Shown piece by piece: positions 1 to 7,112 of a DNA stretch of 12,901 bases. The notes beneath the pieces were generated by a model. It saw only the letters and a program-made list of their open reading frames with translations, was not told the DNA's origin and searched no databases. The DNA lies in contig CABUZU010000054.1 of assembly GCA_902496125.1 (NCBI GenBank), positions 1 through 12,901 on the forward strand, read 5' to 3'. A program made the translations under genes and the position numbers. How positions within the stretch are numbered: position 1 is the stretch's first letter; each line of letters opens with the position of its first letter. Source of the stretch: an uncultured Lachnospiraceae bacterium. GTDB taxonomy: Bacteria; Bacillota; Clostridia; Lachnospirales; Lachnospiraceae.

Positions 1-1
1 T

Positions 2-877
2 ATCATTGCAGTAGCCGATGTTGTGAAGGAAAGCAGTCAAAAAGCAGTAAAAGAACTTCAAAACATGGGTATCCGTGTCGTTATGATTACCGGTGATAAT
101 GAACGTACTGCTAGTGCAATTGGTAATGAGGTTGGGGTAGACCACGTGATTGCAGGAGTACTTCCAGCAGGTAAGGAAGAACAGATTCGTAACCTTTCTA
201 ACAATGGTAAGGTTGCAATGGTTGGTGATGGAATCAACGATGCACCAGCATTAACCCGTGCAGATATCGGTGTGGCAATTGGAGCTGGGGCAGATGTAGC
301 AATTGATGCAGCAGATGTAGTATTAATGAAGAGTGATTTAGCCGATGTTCCTGCTGCAATTCGTCTAAGTCGTCAAGTATTAAAGAATATTCATGAGAAT
401 CTATTCTGGGCATTCTTCTATAATACGATTGGAATCCCAGTAGCAGCAGGTTTGCTTTATCCAATTTGGGGAATTACATTAAATCCAATGATTGGTGCGG
501 CAGCAATGAGTTTATCGAGCTTTTGCGTTGTAACAAATGCACTTCGTCTGAATTTATTTAAGATGTATGATGCAAGTAAGGACGCTTCAAAGCATAAAGA
601 ACCTGTAAAGCTTCATTTAGAAGCTTCTGTACAGGAAAACACAACTAAGAATGAGGAGGCAAATATCATGAAGAAAACAATCAAAATCGAAGGAATGATG
701 TGCTGTAAATGTGAGGGACATGTTAATAAAGCATTAGCTGCTCTTGACGGTGTAACAGTAGAAAAAGTAGACCATGAAGCTGGTGTGGCAGTGGTTGAAT
801 GTGCAGATAGCGTAAGCGATGATGCATTAAAGGCAGCAGTTGAAGAAGCTGGATATGATTTTAAAGGAATTGCTTAA
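2..877 (+). CDS. copA: Cu+-exporting P-type ATPase CopA, C-terminal part, with C-terminal HMA metal-binding domain (5' truncated by window)
   Basis: This is the end of a P1B-type copper-exporting ATPase; the frame is open to the window edge, so the N-terminus, actuator domain and DKTGT phosphorylation site lie upstream. Visible family motifs are TGDN (bases 89-100), the GDGINDAP hinge (about 224-247), a Tyr-Asn pair in the seventh membrane helix (419-424) and a Met-x-x-Ser-Ser motif in the eighth (506-520). The last two are Cu+-site signatures of the P1B-1 subgroup. After the final helix comes a polar linker, then a complete ferredoxin-like HMA domain with a GMMCCKC metal site. Most CopA proteins carry HMA domains at the N-terminus; a C-terminal one is unusual but occurs in Clostridia. 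The GTG at 23 is an internal valine, not the start. The linker contains an apparent internal translation start, listed separately. Family assignment is very secure; copper rather than another metal is inferred from motifs. Confidence 0.95.
   Translation: MIAVADVVKESSQKAVKELQNMGIRVVMITGDNERTASAIGNEVGVDHVIAGVLPAGKEEQIRNLSNNGKVAMVGDGINDAPALTRADIGVAIGAGADVAIDAADVVLMKSDLADVPAAIRLSRQVLKNIHENLFWAFFYNTIGIPVAAGLLYPIWGITLNPMIGAAAMSLSSFCVVTNALRLNLFKMYDASKDASKHKEPVKLHLEASVQENTTKNEEANIMKKTIKIEGMMCCKCEGHVNKALAALDGVTVEKVDHEAGVAVVECADSVSDDALKAAVEEAGYDFKGIA
668..877 (+). CDS. Possible independently translated CopZ-like copper chaperone nested in frame in copA (69 aa)
   Basis: The ATG at 668 lies in the copA frame, exactly where the HMA domain begins. 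It is preceded by a perfect AGGAGG at 654-659 with an 8-base spacer, the arrangement used by the real gene starts in this window. Translation from here would give a 69-residue protein beginning MKKTIKIEGMMCC, with the metal-binding Cys-x-x-Cys and the length of a free CopZ/Atx1-type chaperone. Such a chaperone would carry Cu+ in the cytoplasm to the ATPase. Two readings fit: one gene giving both the fused ATPase and the free chaperone, or a recent fusion of adjacent copA and copZ genes that kept the old ribosome binding site. E. coli makes a free chaperone from copA by ribosomal frameshifting, so the output has a precedent by another mechanism. The sequence signal is direct; use in the cell is inferred. 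Confidence 0.55.
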   Translation: MKKTIKIEGMMCCKCEGHVNKALAALDGVTVEKVDHEAGVAVVECADSVSDDALKAAVEEAGYDFKGIA

Positions 878-894
878 TTTTTAGTCAAAAATAC

Positions 895-923
895 TTGCAT
901 TGTATGTTAATATCTTGTAAACT
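895..923 (+). promoter_or_regulatory. Weak candidate promoter for the secreted lysozyme gene
   Basis: TTGCAT at 895-900 and TAAACT at 918-923 are separated by 17 bases, a loose match to the housekeeping sigma consensus, ending 39 bases before the chosen start at 963. No terminator is visible between copA and this gene, so read-through from copA is also possible. Confidence 0.3.
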
Positions 924-962
924 TATCGTAATATTTGTAAAGATATGAAGGAGGGACTTTAC

Positions 963-2387
963 ATGCAGTGTAAGTATCTAAAATGGCTTATTGTTATGGT
1001 AATAAGCTTGAATTTATTTACAATTAACGCTTACGCACAACAACCTAATAATGTACATAAAGTTATTAGATTTGCAGACGCAGGAAAACAAATTAGCCAG
1101 TTAACAATTACTGGAGATGAGACAGAAGAAGAACTAGTATGTCAGATGCCCAAGACCTTAAAGGTTTATTTAGAAGGCAGTGACAAGTCTAGTTCTTTTA
1201 CAGTTTCATGGAAATGTTTAGAAGATTATCAAAAAATGGATGATTATTATTATGAATTTATCCCAGTTATTGAAGGTTATGAATATACAGTTGATGAAAA
1301 CACACCTTATGTAGGTGTATTTGTAGAGCAGGTTTCATTATTCTCTTCAGAGGATAATGAAAAACAAATTTATGATTTTTTAACAACTGAAATGAAGTTA
1401 AATAAGGCAGCTGCAACAGGTGTCCTTGCTAATATTTATAAAGAATCTGGATTTAATCCGGCTGCAACAGGCGATAAGGGCACAAGCTATGGAATTTGTC
1501 AATGGCATGATGCAGCTAATTTAGCTAGAAAACAAAATATGATAAATTGGTGTAAAACCAATGGCTATGATTATAAAACATTAAATGGTCAATTGAAATA
1601 TTTACAATACGAATTATCTGCTAATAATTATAAAATACTCTATAATGGAAAAAAGATTTATGATTATTTATTAAGTGTACAAAATACTCAACAAGGCTCT
1701 TATAATGCAGCTAGTTATTGGTGTTTGAATTATGAAATTCCAGCGGATAAAGAAAATGCTGCAATCTCAAGAGGAAACTTAGCAAAAAATACATATTGGC
1801 CTAAAAAGTATAAAGAGGATGTTGTTGAGGTTAAACCTACGATAGGAATAGTAGCTTCGCGTCCTAATATAACTTTAGATACGCTCAAAATTAAAAGTTG
1901 TACAATTCAGTCCTATGGTTTATTACTAAAATGGAATGCAGTGAAAAATGCGAAGGGCTATGAAGTATGGAGAAAGGTAGGAAGTGGCAGTTATAAAAAA
2001 ATTGCTACAACAAAAAGCCTCAGTTATCAAGATAAAAAAGTAGAAAGTGGTAAGACATATACTTACAAGATTTATGCATATGCTAGTAATGTAAAAAGTA
2101 GCGCAAAAACTATAAAAAGCTTATTTTTACAGATGCCAACAGTCAAAGTAAAAAATGCCAAAAAAGGAATTGACATTTCTCTTAAGTCAGTAAAGGGTGC
2201 TAAAAAATATCAGATTTATCGTAAGTTAAAAAATGAAAAGATATGGCATTTATATAAAACAATTACAAAGACAAGCTATACGGATAAATTGGTAAAAAAA
2301 GGGACAACCTATGATTATACAGCTAGAGCGATAAATGGAAAAAATATTAGTTTTTATCGAACGGGTAAACGCATTAAAAGGTCATAA
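963..2387 (+). CDS. Secreted phage-tail-lysozyme-like protein with two fibronectin III-like repeats (474 aa)
   Basis: This is a predicted exported peptidoglycan hydrolase. Residues 1-25 form a signal peptide (Lys-rich start, hydrophobic core, Ala-Tyr-Ala cleavage site before Gln-Gln). Residues about 26-130 are a beta-rich region resembling Ig-like segments of Firmicute surface proteins. Residues about 135-280 match the phage tail lysozyme family: the KESGFNP block with the putative catalytic Glu161, followed by a TSYGICQW block. Residues about 300-385 and 390-470 are two fibronectin III-like repeats, each with a W/Y..YEVWRK or YQIYRK-type strand, probably for wall or surface binding. There is no LPXTG motif or C-terminal membrane helix, so the protein is probably released or held non-covalently. 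An ATG at 945 is in frame, but it overlaps the ribosome binding site AAGGAGGG (948-954) that correctly spaces the ATG at 963. Substrate and role (wall remodelling or attack on other bacteria) are not shown by the sequence. Confidence 0.85.
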   Translation: MQCKYLKWLIVMVISLNLFTINAYAQQPNNVHKVIRFADAGKQISQLTITGDETEEELVCQMPKTLKVYLEGSDKSSSFTVSWKCLEDYQKMDDYYYEFIPVIEGYEYTVDENTPYVGVFVEQVSLFSSEDNEKQIYDFLTTEMKLNKAAATGVLANIYKESGFNPAATGDKGTSYGICQWHDAANLARKQNMINWCKTNGYDYKTLNGQLKYLQYELSANNYKILYNGKKIYDYLLSVQNTQQGSYNAASYWCLNYEIPADKENAAISRGNLAKNTYWPKKYKEDVVEVKPTIGIVASRPNITLDTLKIKSCTIQSYGLLLKWNAVKNAKGYEVWRKVGSGSYKKIATTKSLSYQDKKVESGKTYTYKIYAYASNVKSSAKTIKSLFLQMPTVKVKNAKKGIDISLKSVKGAKKYQIYRKLKNEKIWHLYKTITKTSYTDKLVKKGTTYDYTARAINGKNISFYRTGKRIKRS

Positions 2388-2417
2388 CATCAACTGACCA
2401 TTTAAAAATTAACAAAA

Positions 2418-2499
2418 TTGTAGCTTTACGAAAAGCCATCTTTAAGGTATCTTATTCTACAAGCCGGATCCGACTGCTATCTTAATTTTAAGCGGGAGG
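2418..2499 (+). promoter_or_regulatory. Leader and candidate promoter of the B6-salvage operon, with short inverted repeats
   Basis: The 117-base gap before the ECF gene holds TTTACG (2425-2430), 17 bases, then TATCTT (2448-2453) as a modest promoter match. It also contains a small hairpin, GCTTT (2423-2427) with AAAGC (2432-2436), enclosed by TTGTAG (2418-2423) and CTACAA (2457-2462), and a CGGATCCG palindrome at 2465-2472. The ribosome binding site GGGAGG is at 2494-2499. I recognise no known riboswitch. Promoter and hairpin readings overlap and cannot both apply to the same RNA. Confidence 0.3.
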
Positions 2500-2504
2500 C
2501 TATT

Positions 2505-3017
2505 ATGAAAAAACAAAATACAACATTTATTTGTATGACAGCATTATTTATGGCATTAGTATGTATTGCTACATTATTCTTTAAAATTTCAATTCCATTA
2601 GGATATGCTCATCTTGGTAATGGATTTATTCTATTTGGTGCTTTTGTAATGGGAAATCCAGCTGCTATTTTAATTGGTGGCGTAGGTTCTGCAATGGCTG
2701 ATTTATTAGGTGGATATGCGGAATGGATTTTACCAACCTTAGTCATTAAGTCTTTTATGGGCTATGTCATTGCGAAAGTGGCAGATAGTCATAAATTGTA
2801 TGGTATTCGTACAGCAATTGCAAGTGTACTTGGTATTGTTGTTATGGTAGTTGGATACTTTATTGCAGGAAGTATTTTGTATGGAAGTATTCCAGCAGGT
2901 GCTGCTCAGATTCCGGGCTTAGTATCAGAAGGAATTGTAGGAATCATTTTATTCTATGTGATGGCTAGTGCTGTTTATAAAACCGGTGTACTTAAGACTA
3001 TGAGTTTTAATAAATAA
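2505..3017 (+). CDS. ECF transporter substrate-binding (S) component, probable vitamin B6 uptake
   Basis: This 170-residue, very hydrophobic protein has about five or six membrane helices, the size and layout of S components of energy-coupling factor transporters, and it carries the loop YAHLGNG between early helices that is common in the ECF/riboflavin-type S family. S components capture a vitamin in the membrane and associate with the shared EcfA-A'-T module, which is not encoded here; a group II system using a module elsewhere is implied. The next gene starts 16 bases downstream and encodes a pyridoxal/pyridoxamine kinase. The natural prediction is therefore uptake of pyridoxine or a related B6 vitamer (PdxU-like), trapped by phosphorylation after entry. 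The start at 2505 has GGGAGG five bases upstream. The family is secure; the substrate rests on neighbourhood. Confidence 0.85.
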   Translation: MKKQNTTFICMTALFMALVCIATLFFKISIPLGYAHLGNGFILFGAFVMGNPAAILIGGVGSAMADLLGGYAEWILPTLVIKSFMGYVIAKVADSHKLYGIRTAIASVLGIVVMVVGYFIAGSILYGSIPAGAAQIPGLVSEGIVGIILFYVMASAVYKTGVLKTMSFNK

Positions 3018-3033
3018 ACCAAAGGAAGACATT

Positions 3034-3867
3034 ATGTTATCGCACAATAATCAAAAGAAAATTGCATTAATTAATGATTTTACCGGATTTGGACGCTGCT
3101 CGATAGCAGTGGCCCTTCCGGTTATTTCGCATATGGGGGTTCAGTGCTGTCCGTTGCCAACCTCCATTTTTTCAAATCATACAGGATTTGAATCGTTTTA
3201 TTTTGACGATTATACCGACCATATGAGAGATTATATGGAACAGTGGAAGAAATTAGATCTTCGTTTTGAAGGAATTGCTTCTGGATTTTTGGGTTCATTA
3301 AAGCAGATTCAGATTGTAGAAGAATTTATTGAGAAATTTAGAACGAATCGTACCCAAGTAATTATTGACCCTGTAATGGGGGATAATGGTACAGCTTATT
3401 CGACCTATACAAAAGAGATGTGTCAAGAGATGAAAAAGCTTGTTCGTTATGCAGATATCTTGACACCAAATCTTACCGAGTGCTGTATTTTAACAGATAC
3501 ACCTTATCAAAATAAAAAATGGCATAAGGATGACTTATTTGAAATGGCAGATAAGCTTAGTAAGTCAGGAGCTAAAAAGATTGTTATTACCGGTATTTCA
3601 ATGGGTGGATATATTGGAAATATCGTTTATGAAACCGGTAAAGAGCCTAAGATTTTAAAAAGACAGCGAGTAGGTAAGGAGAGGTCTGGAACAGGCGATA
3701 TCTTTGCCGCAGTGATTGCAGCGGATGCAGTCAATCAGGTGCCTTTTGAAGAGTCGGTTAAAAAGGCAGCAGGATTTATTAAATATTGTATTGAAGCAAC
3801 AGAAAAAAGAGATATTCCACCAACGGATGGAGTATGTTTTGAAGATGTTTTGCATAAATTGCATTAA
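3034..3867 (+). CDS. pdxY: Pyridoxal/pyridoxamine kinase (PdxY/PdxK type)
   Basis: This 277-residue cytoplasmic kinase of the ribokinase superfamily phosphorylates pyridoxal, pyridoxamine or pyridoxine with ATP, the key step of vitamin B6 salvage. The N-terminal Asn-Asp-Phe-Thr-Gly-Phe-Gly segment and the LPTSIFSNHTGF block (about residues 42-53) resemble the vitamer-binding region of PdxY/PdxK proteins. IIDPVMGDNG (about 110-119) is the conserved DPVMGD block, TPNLTE lies in the middle, and SGTGD near residues 218-222 supplies the anion hole and catalytic Asp222. Length fits the family. The gene sits 16 bases after the ECF S-component gene, with AAAGGAAG before the start, and 16 bases before the radical SAM gene, so all three are probably one transcript. 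Kinase family is secure; which vitamer is preferred cannot be read from the sequence. Confidence 0.9.
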   Translation: MLSHNNQKKIALINDFTGFGRCSIAVALPVISHMGVQCCPLPTSIFSNHTGFESFYFDDYTDHMRDYMEQWKKLDLRFEGIASGFLGSLKQIQIVEEFIEKFRTNRTQVIIDPVMGDNGTAYSTYTKEMCQEMKKLVRYADILTPNLTECCILTDTPYQNKKWHKDDLFEMADKLSKSGAKKIVITGISMGGYIGNIVYETGKEPKILKRQRVGKERSGTGDIFAAVIAADAVNQVPFEESVKKAAGFIKYCIEATEKRDIPPTDGVCFEDVLHKLH

Positions 3868-3883
3868 GAAGGGAAGATTTGTA

Positions 3884-4489
3884 ATGATGACAATATTATA
3901 TGAGGTTCATAAAAACCTCTATGTAAATATGACAAATAAATGTTCATGTGCTTGCACATTTTGCTTACGCCAAACAAGAGATGAGATGGAACACTCTGGA
4001 AGTCTTTGGCTAGATAGAGAGCCTACTGTAGAAGAAGTGAAGGCAGAATTTGCTAAATTTGATATGTCAAAATATGAGGAAGTTGTATTTTGTGGATTTG
4101 GTGAACCTACAATGAGATTAGATGATATGTTAGAAGTCATGGACTTTATTAAAGAAACTTATCATAAACCAATTCGTGTAAATACCAATGGGCTTGCAAG
4201 TCTGTATTATAAAAAAGATGTAACACCATTGTTTAAGGATAGAGCAGATACGGTTTCAATTAGTTTAAATACACCAAATCCAGAGCGTTATTATGAGCTT
4301 ACGAGAAATCGCTTTGGTTTAGAGGGATTTGATGGACTTTTAGAATTTGCTAAAAATATTAAAAAGTATGTTCCTCATGTTGTACTTACTACAGTAGATA
4401 CAACCCTTACTAAGGAAGAAGAGGAAGAATGTAGAGGAATTTGTAATAAGTTAGGAGTAACTTATCGTATTCGTCCTTGGGAAGATTAG
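3884..4489 (+). CDS. Radical SAM protein of the TatD-associated type (201 aa)
   Basis: This is a short radical S-adenosylmethionine enzyme. The [4Fe-4S] ligands are Cys20, Cys24 and Cys27 in a Cys-x3-Cys-x2-Cys motif, with an extra Cys22 inside, followed by the SAM-binding GFGEPT at 71-76 and a VNTNGL strand near 105-110. The pattern YVNMTNKCSCACTFCLRQTRD matches what I know of the small radical SAM family found beside or fused to TatD nucleases. No TatD gene is present here; the gene follows the B6 kinase by 16 bases. The start at 3884 is chosen from AAGGG ten bases upstream; ATG 3887 is an alternative. The frame is open further upstream, but only as an overlap inside the kinase gene. At about 200 residues it has a core fold without auxiliary cluster domains. 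The reaction and substrate are unknown to me. Confidence 0.85.
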   Translation: MMTILYEVHKNLYVNMTNKCSCACTFCLRQTRDEMEHSGSLWLDREPTVEEVKAEFAKFDMSKYEEVVFCGFGEPTMRLDDMLEVMDFIKETYHKPIRVNTNGLASLYYKKDVTPLFKDRADTVSISLNTPNPERYYELTRNRFGLEGFDGLLEFAKNIKKYVPHVVLTTVDTTLTKEEEEECRGICNKLGVTYRIRPWED

Positions 4490-4501
4490 TATAATGATAC
4501 C

Positions 4502-4533
4502 GGATTGTTTCGCACTACGTGCTCCCACAATCC
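4502..4533 (+). repeat. Small palindromic repeat, copy A
   Basis: An outer stem GGATTGT (4502-4508) pairs with ACAATCC (4527-4533), and an inner stem GCAC (4512-4515) pairs with GTGC (4519-4522) around a TAC loop. A near-identical element sits at 9319-9351, sharing ATTGTTTCGC and CACAAT. It follows the radical SAM stop codon by 12 bases and could help end that transcript, but no clean T-run follows (TCAAAAATTTT). I therefore call it a repeat first and a possible terminator second. Confidence 0.65.
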
Positions 4534-4540
4534 TCAAAAA

Positions 4541-4590
4541 TTTTACCTAGATTTTACATAAATTCTTCTCTGATTTTACATAGGTATAGT
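4541..4590 (+). promoter_or_regulatory. PHO box and promoter of the phosphate operon
   Basis: Heptamers TTTTACC (4541), TTTTACA (4552), a degenerate TTCTTCT (4563) and TTTTACA (4574) start exactly 11 bases apart, one helical turn each, as in binding sites of PhoB/PhoP-type regulators. They resemble the TT(A/C/T)ACA repeats of Gram-positive PhoP. A -10 element TATAGT lies at 4585-4590, and no good -35 is present at normal spacing, as expected for an activator-dependent promoter. The operon behind it encodes a phosphate transporter and an OmpR-type regulator with its kinase, which strongly supports the reading. Induction under phosphate limitation is inferred. Confidence 0.75.
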
Positions 4591-4638
4591 ATCCTATAGA
4601 GGATATGTAAATTATACGTAAAATATGGAGGAGGATTT

Positions 4639-6411
4639 ATGGATTTCTTTTCAATTCTATCAATGATTGGCGGACTAGCTTTATTTTTATTTGGTATGGA
4701 CTATATGGGCGCCAATCTATCAAAAGCTTCAGGTGGTAAATTAGAACAGATTTTAGAAAAATTAACTTCTAATAAATTAAAAGGCGTATTACTAGGAGTT
4801 GCAGTTACAGCAGTCATCCAATCGTCTTCAGCGACCACCGTCATGGTTGTAGGTTTTGTTAATTCTGGTATTATGAAATTAACACAAGCAGCAAGTATTA
4901 TTATGGGTGCCAACATTGGTACGACAGTAACCTCATGGATTCTTAGTTTATCTGGTATTCAGAGTGATAACTTTATCATACAGTTTTTAAAGCCGAGTTC
5001 ATTCTCACCAATTTTTGCATTAATTGGTATCATCCTTTTGATGTTTACAAAGAAAGAATCTAAGAGAAATATCGGTGGAATTATGATTGGATTTGCAATT
5101 TTAATGACTGGTATGGATACAATGAGTGCGGCAGTAAAGCCACTTGCAGATGTTCCAGAATTTACAAGTATTCTAACAAGATTTTCTAATCCAATTTTAG
5201 GTATGGCTGCCGGTGCAATTTTAACAGCGATTATTCAGTCATCATCTGCATCCGTAGGTATTTTACAGGCACTTTGTGTAACCGGTGCAGTAACCTATGG
5301 AACTGCAATCCCTATTATTATGGGACAAAACATTGGTACCTGTGTTACCGCAATGCTTTCAGCAATTGGTGCAAGTAAAAATGCAAAAAGAGCTGCATTT
5401 GTACATTTATATTTTAATATTATTGGTACAGTTTTATTTATGGTTGTATTTTATAGTTTAAATGCATTTATCCATTTTGACTTTTTAACCGATGCCTGTG
5501 GTGTAGCAGGAATTGCGGTTATTCACAGTTGCTTTAATATTGCAGCAACTCTTATCTTATTGCCATTTGTCAATGGCTTAGTTTGGCTTGCTTGTAAAAC
5601 CATTCGAGATGATAGTAAAGAGGATGATGAAGAAGCATCTGCACTTACTAGTGAATTAAACTTATTAGACTCTCGTTTCTTAAATCAGCCAGCATTAGCA
5701 GTACAGCATTGTTGTGAAGTAACCGTTCGTATGGGACAATTAGCACAAAAGGCAATTGGTAAGTCACTAAGATTAATTAAAGAATATAGAGAAGAAGAGG
5801 CTGCGAAGGTTTTAGTGTTAGAAAATGCAGTCGATGAATATGAAGATAAATTAAGTGAATATATTTTACAGATTTCTTCACAAGAAATTTCAGAAAAAGA
5901 CAGTCGTACAATTACATTGCTATTACACAGCATTGGAGATATTGAGAGAATTTCAGACCATGCAATGAATGTAGTGGAAAGTGCACAAGAGGCACAGAGT
6001 AAGTCGATGAAGTTTTCAGAGCACGCTTATCAAGAACTAGAAGTATTAAGTAATGCAATTTCAGAGATTTTAAATCAAGCTTTATTAGCGTTAAAGGACA
6101 ATGATGTAGAGATTGCAAGAAATGTAGAGCCATTAGAAGAAGTCATTGATAAGATTTGCGAGAAGATGAAGGTACATCATATCAACCGACTTCGTAAGGG
6201 TAGTTGTACACCGGAGATGGGATTTGTATTAATGGATATTACAACTGATTTAGAACGTGTAGCAGACCACTGCTCGAATTTAGCAGTAGGTGTATTAGAA
6301 AATGTATTAGCAGAGGAAGGTCGTCATGCTTATTTAGAACATTTAAAGGCTGGTACAGACCAAGGGTTTATTGAAGCTTATCAAGGCTATAAGGATAAAT
6401 ATGGAATTTAG
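4639..6411 (+). CDS. Na+/phosphate cotransporter fused to a PhoU domain (590 aa)
   Basis: This membrane protein of the PNaS (NptA/YjbB) family imports, or in some relatives exports, inorganic phosphate with Na+. The N-terminal half, about residues 1-320, holds two inverted transport repeats marked by QSSSAT (Gln61) and QSSSAS (Gln200), each following a TAVI/TAII helix, plus the duplicated MGANIGT and MGQNIGT segments. Residues about 345-560 form a cytoplasmic PhoU-type helical domain with two copies of the metal-site signature, IERISDHAMN near 435-444 and LERVADHCSN near 537-546. Length fits the fused family. The start has GGAGGAGG upstream and lies about 48 bases after the -10 of a PHO-box promoter. 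The response regulator begins 15 bases downstream. PhoU proteins restrain PhoR-type kinases when phosphate is plentiful, so this fusion probably both moves phosphate and reports on it; that second role is inference. Confidence 0.93.
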   Translation: MDFFSILSMIGGLALFLFGMDYMGANLSKASGGKLEQILEKLTSNKLKGVLLGVAVTAVIQSSSATTVMVVGFVNSGIMKLTQAASIIMGANIGTTVTSWILSLSGIQSDNFIIQFLKPSSFSPIFALIGIILLMFTKKESKRNIGGIMIGFAILMTGMDTMSAAVKPLADVPEFTSILTRFSNPILGMAAGAILTAIIQSSSASVGILQALCVTGAVTYGTAIPIIMGQNIGTCVTAMLSAIGASKNAKRAAFVHLYFNIIGTVLFMVVFYSLNAFIHFDFLTDACGVAGIAVIHSCFNIAATLILLPFVNGLVWLACKTIRDDSKEDDEEASALTSELNLLDSRFLNQPALAVQHCCEVTVRMGQLAQKAIGKSLRLIKEYREEEAAKVLVLENAVDEYEDKLSEYILQISSQEISEKDSRTITLLLHSIGDIERISDHAMNVVESAQEAQSKSMKFSEHAYQELEVLSNAISEILNQALLALKDNDVEIARNVEPLEEVIDKICEKMKVHHINRLRKGSCTPEMGFVLMDITTDLERVADHCSNLAVGVLENVLAEEGRHAYLEHLKAGTDQGFIEAYQGYKDKYGI

Positions 6412-6426
6412 AAAGGAGATGGAAAG

Positions 6427-7110
6427 ATGGCTTTAATCTATGTAGTAGAAGACGATAGAAATATTCAAGAAATTGAGGTATTTGCACTAAAGAACTCTGG
6501 CTATGATGCAGAAGGCTTTGAAAACGCTAGAGAATTTAAAAAGGGCTTAGAAAAACAAGTACCAGATTTAATTCTATTAGATATTATGCTTCCAGATATT
6601 GATGGATTAGAGTTACTTAGAAGAATTCGTTTAACAAAAAGTACGGCACTTGTTCCTGTTATTATGTTAACGGCTAAAACGACCGAAATTGATAAGGTAA
6701 AAGGTCTAGACCTTGGTGCGGATGACTATATGACCAAGCCTTTTGGCGTTATGGAATTAGTATCTCGTGTAAAAGCGATGCTTCGTCGTGTAAAAAGAGA
6801 AGATAAAAATGAAGCCATTGAATTTGATGAGATTTACCTTGATGAAAGCAGAAGACAGGTAACAGTCAGTGGACAGCCTTGTGAACTTACTTATAAGGAA
6901 TTTGAATTATTAAAACTACTAATGAATTATTCAGGGATTGTTGTACCAAGAAATCAAATCTTAGATAAAGTCTGGGGCAGTGATTTTGAAGGAGAATCAA
7001 GAACCTTAGATATGCACATTAAGACACTTCGTCAAAAACTAGGTAAAAAGGGGAAATTGATTCAGACTGTTCGAAATGTAGGTTACACGATGAATCATGC
7101 GAATGATTAA
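6427..7110 (+). CDS. phoP: OmpR/PhoB-family response regulator, probable phosphate regulator PhoP/PhoB
   Basis: This 227-residue DNA-binding regulator has an N-terminal receiver domain (about 1-120) with acidic pocket Glu8-Asp9-Asp10, phosphoacceptor Asp52 in LLDIMLP, Thr82 and Lys104. Its C-terminal winged-helix domain (about 130-224) includes the ELTYKEFELL start, the SRTLDMHIKTLRQKLG recognition helix and the final NVGY wing. It is preceded by AAAGGAG (6412-6418) with 8-base spacing and lies 15 bases after the Na/Pi-PhoU gene and 2 bases before the sensor kinase gene. Many OmpR-type regulators look alike, so the phosphate assignment rests on the operon partner with its PhoU domain and on the PHO-box-like repeats in front of the operon. 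It would bind those repeats when phosphorylated and so raise its own expression. Confidence 0.88.
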   Translation: MALIYVVEDDRNIQEIEVFALKNSGYDAEGFENAREFKKGLEKQVPDLILLDIMLPDIDGLELLRRIRLTKSTALVPVIMLTAKTTEIDKVKGLDLGADDYMTKPFGVMELVSRVKAMLRRVKREDKNEAIEFDEIYLDESRRQVTVSGQPCELTYKEFELLKLLMNYSGIVVPRNQILDKVWGSDFEGESRTLDMHIKTLRQKLGKKGKLIQTVRNVGYTMNHAND

Positions 7111-7112
7111 TT

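Noticed and set aside
945..962. ATG at 945 as start of the lysozyme protein
   Set aside because: It overlaps the ribosome binding site of the ATG at 963 and would put six extra residues before a normal signal peptide.
3716..3883. Upstream extension of the radical SAM protein into the kinase gene
   Set aside because: The frame is open by chance inside the kinase gene. The ATG at 3884 has a ribosome binding site and gives the expected family start.
4502..4545. Palindrome A as a simple rho-independent terminator
   Set aside because: The outer stem is interrupted inside, no clean T-run follows, and a second copy occurs upstream of divergent genes. Some termination activity cannot be excluded.
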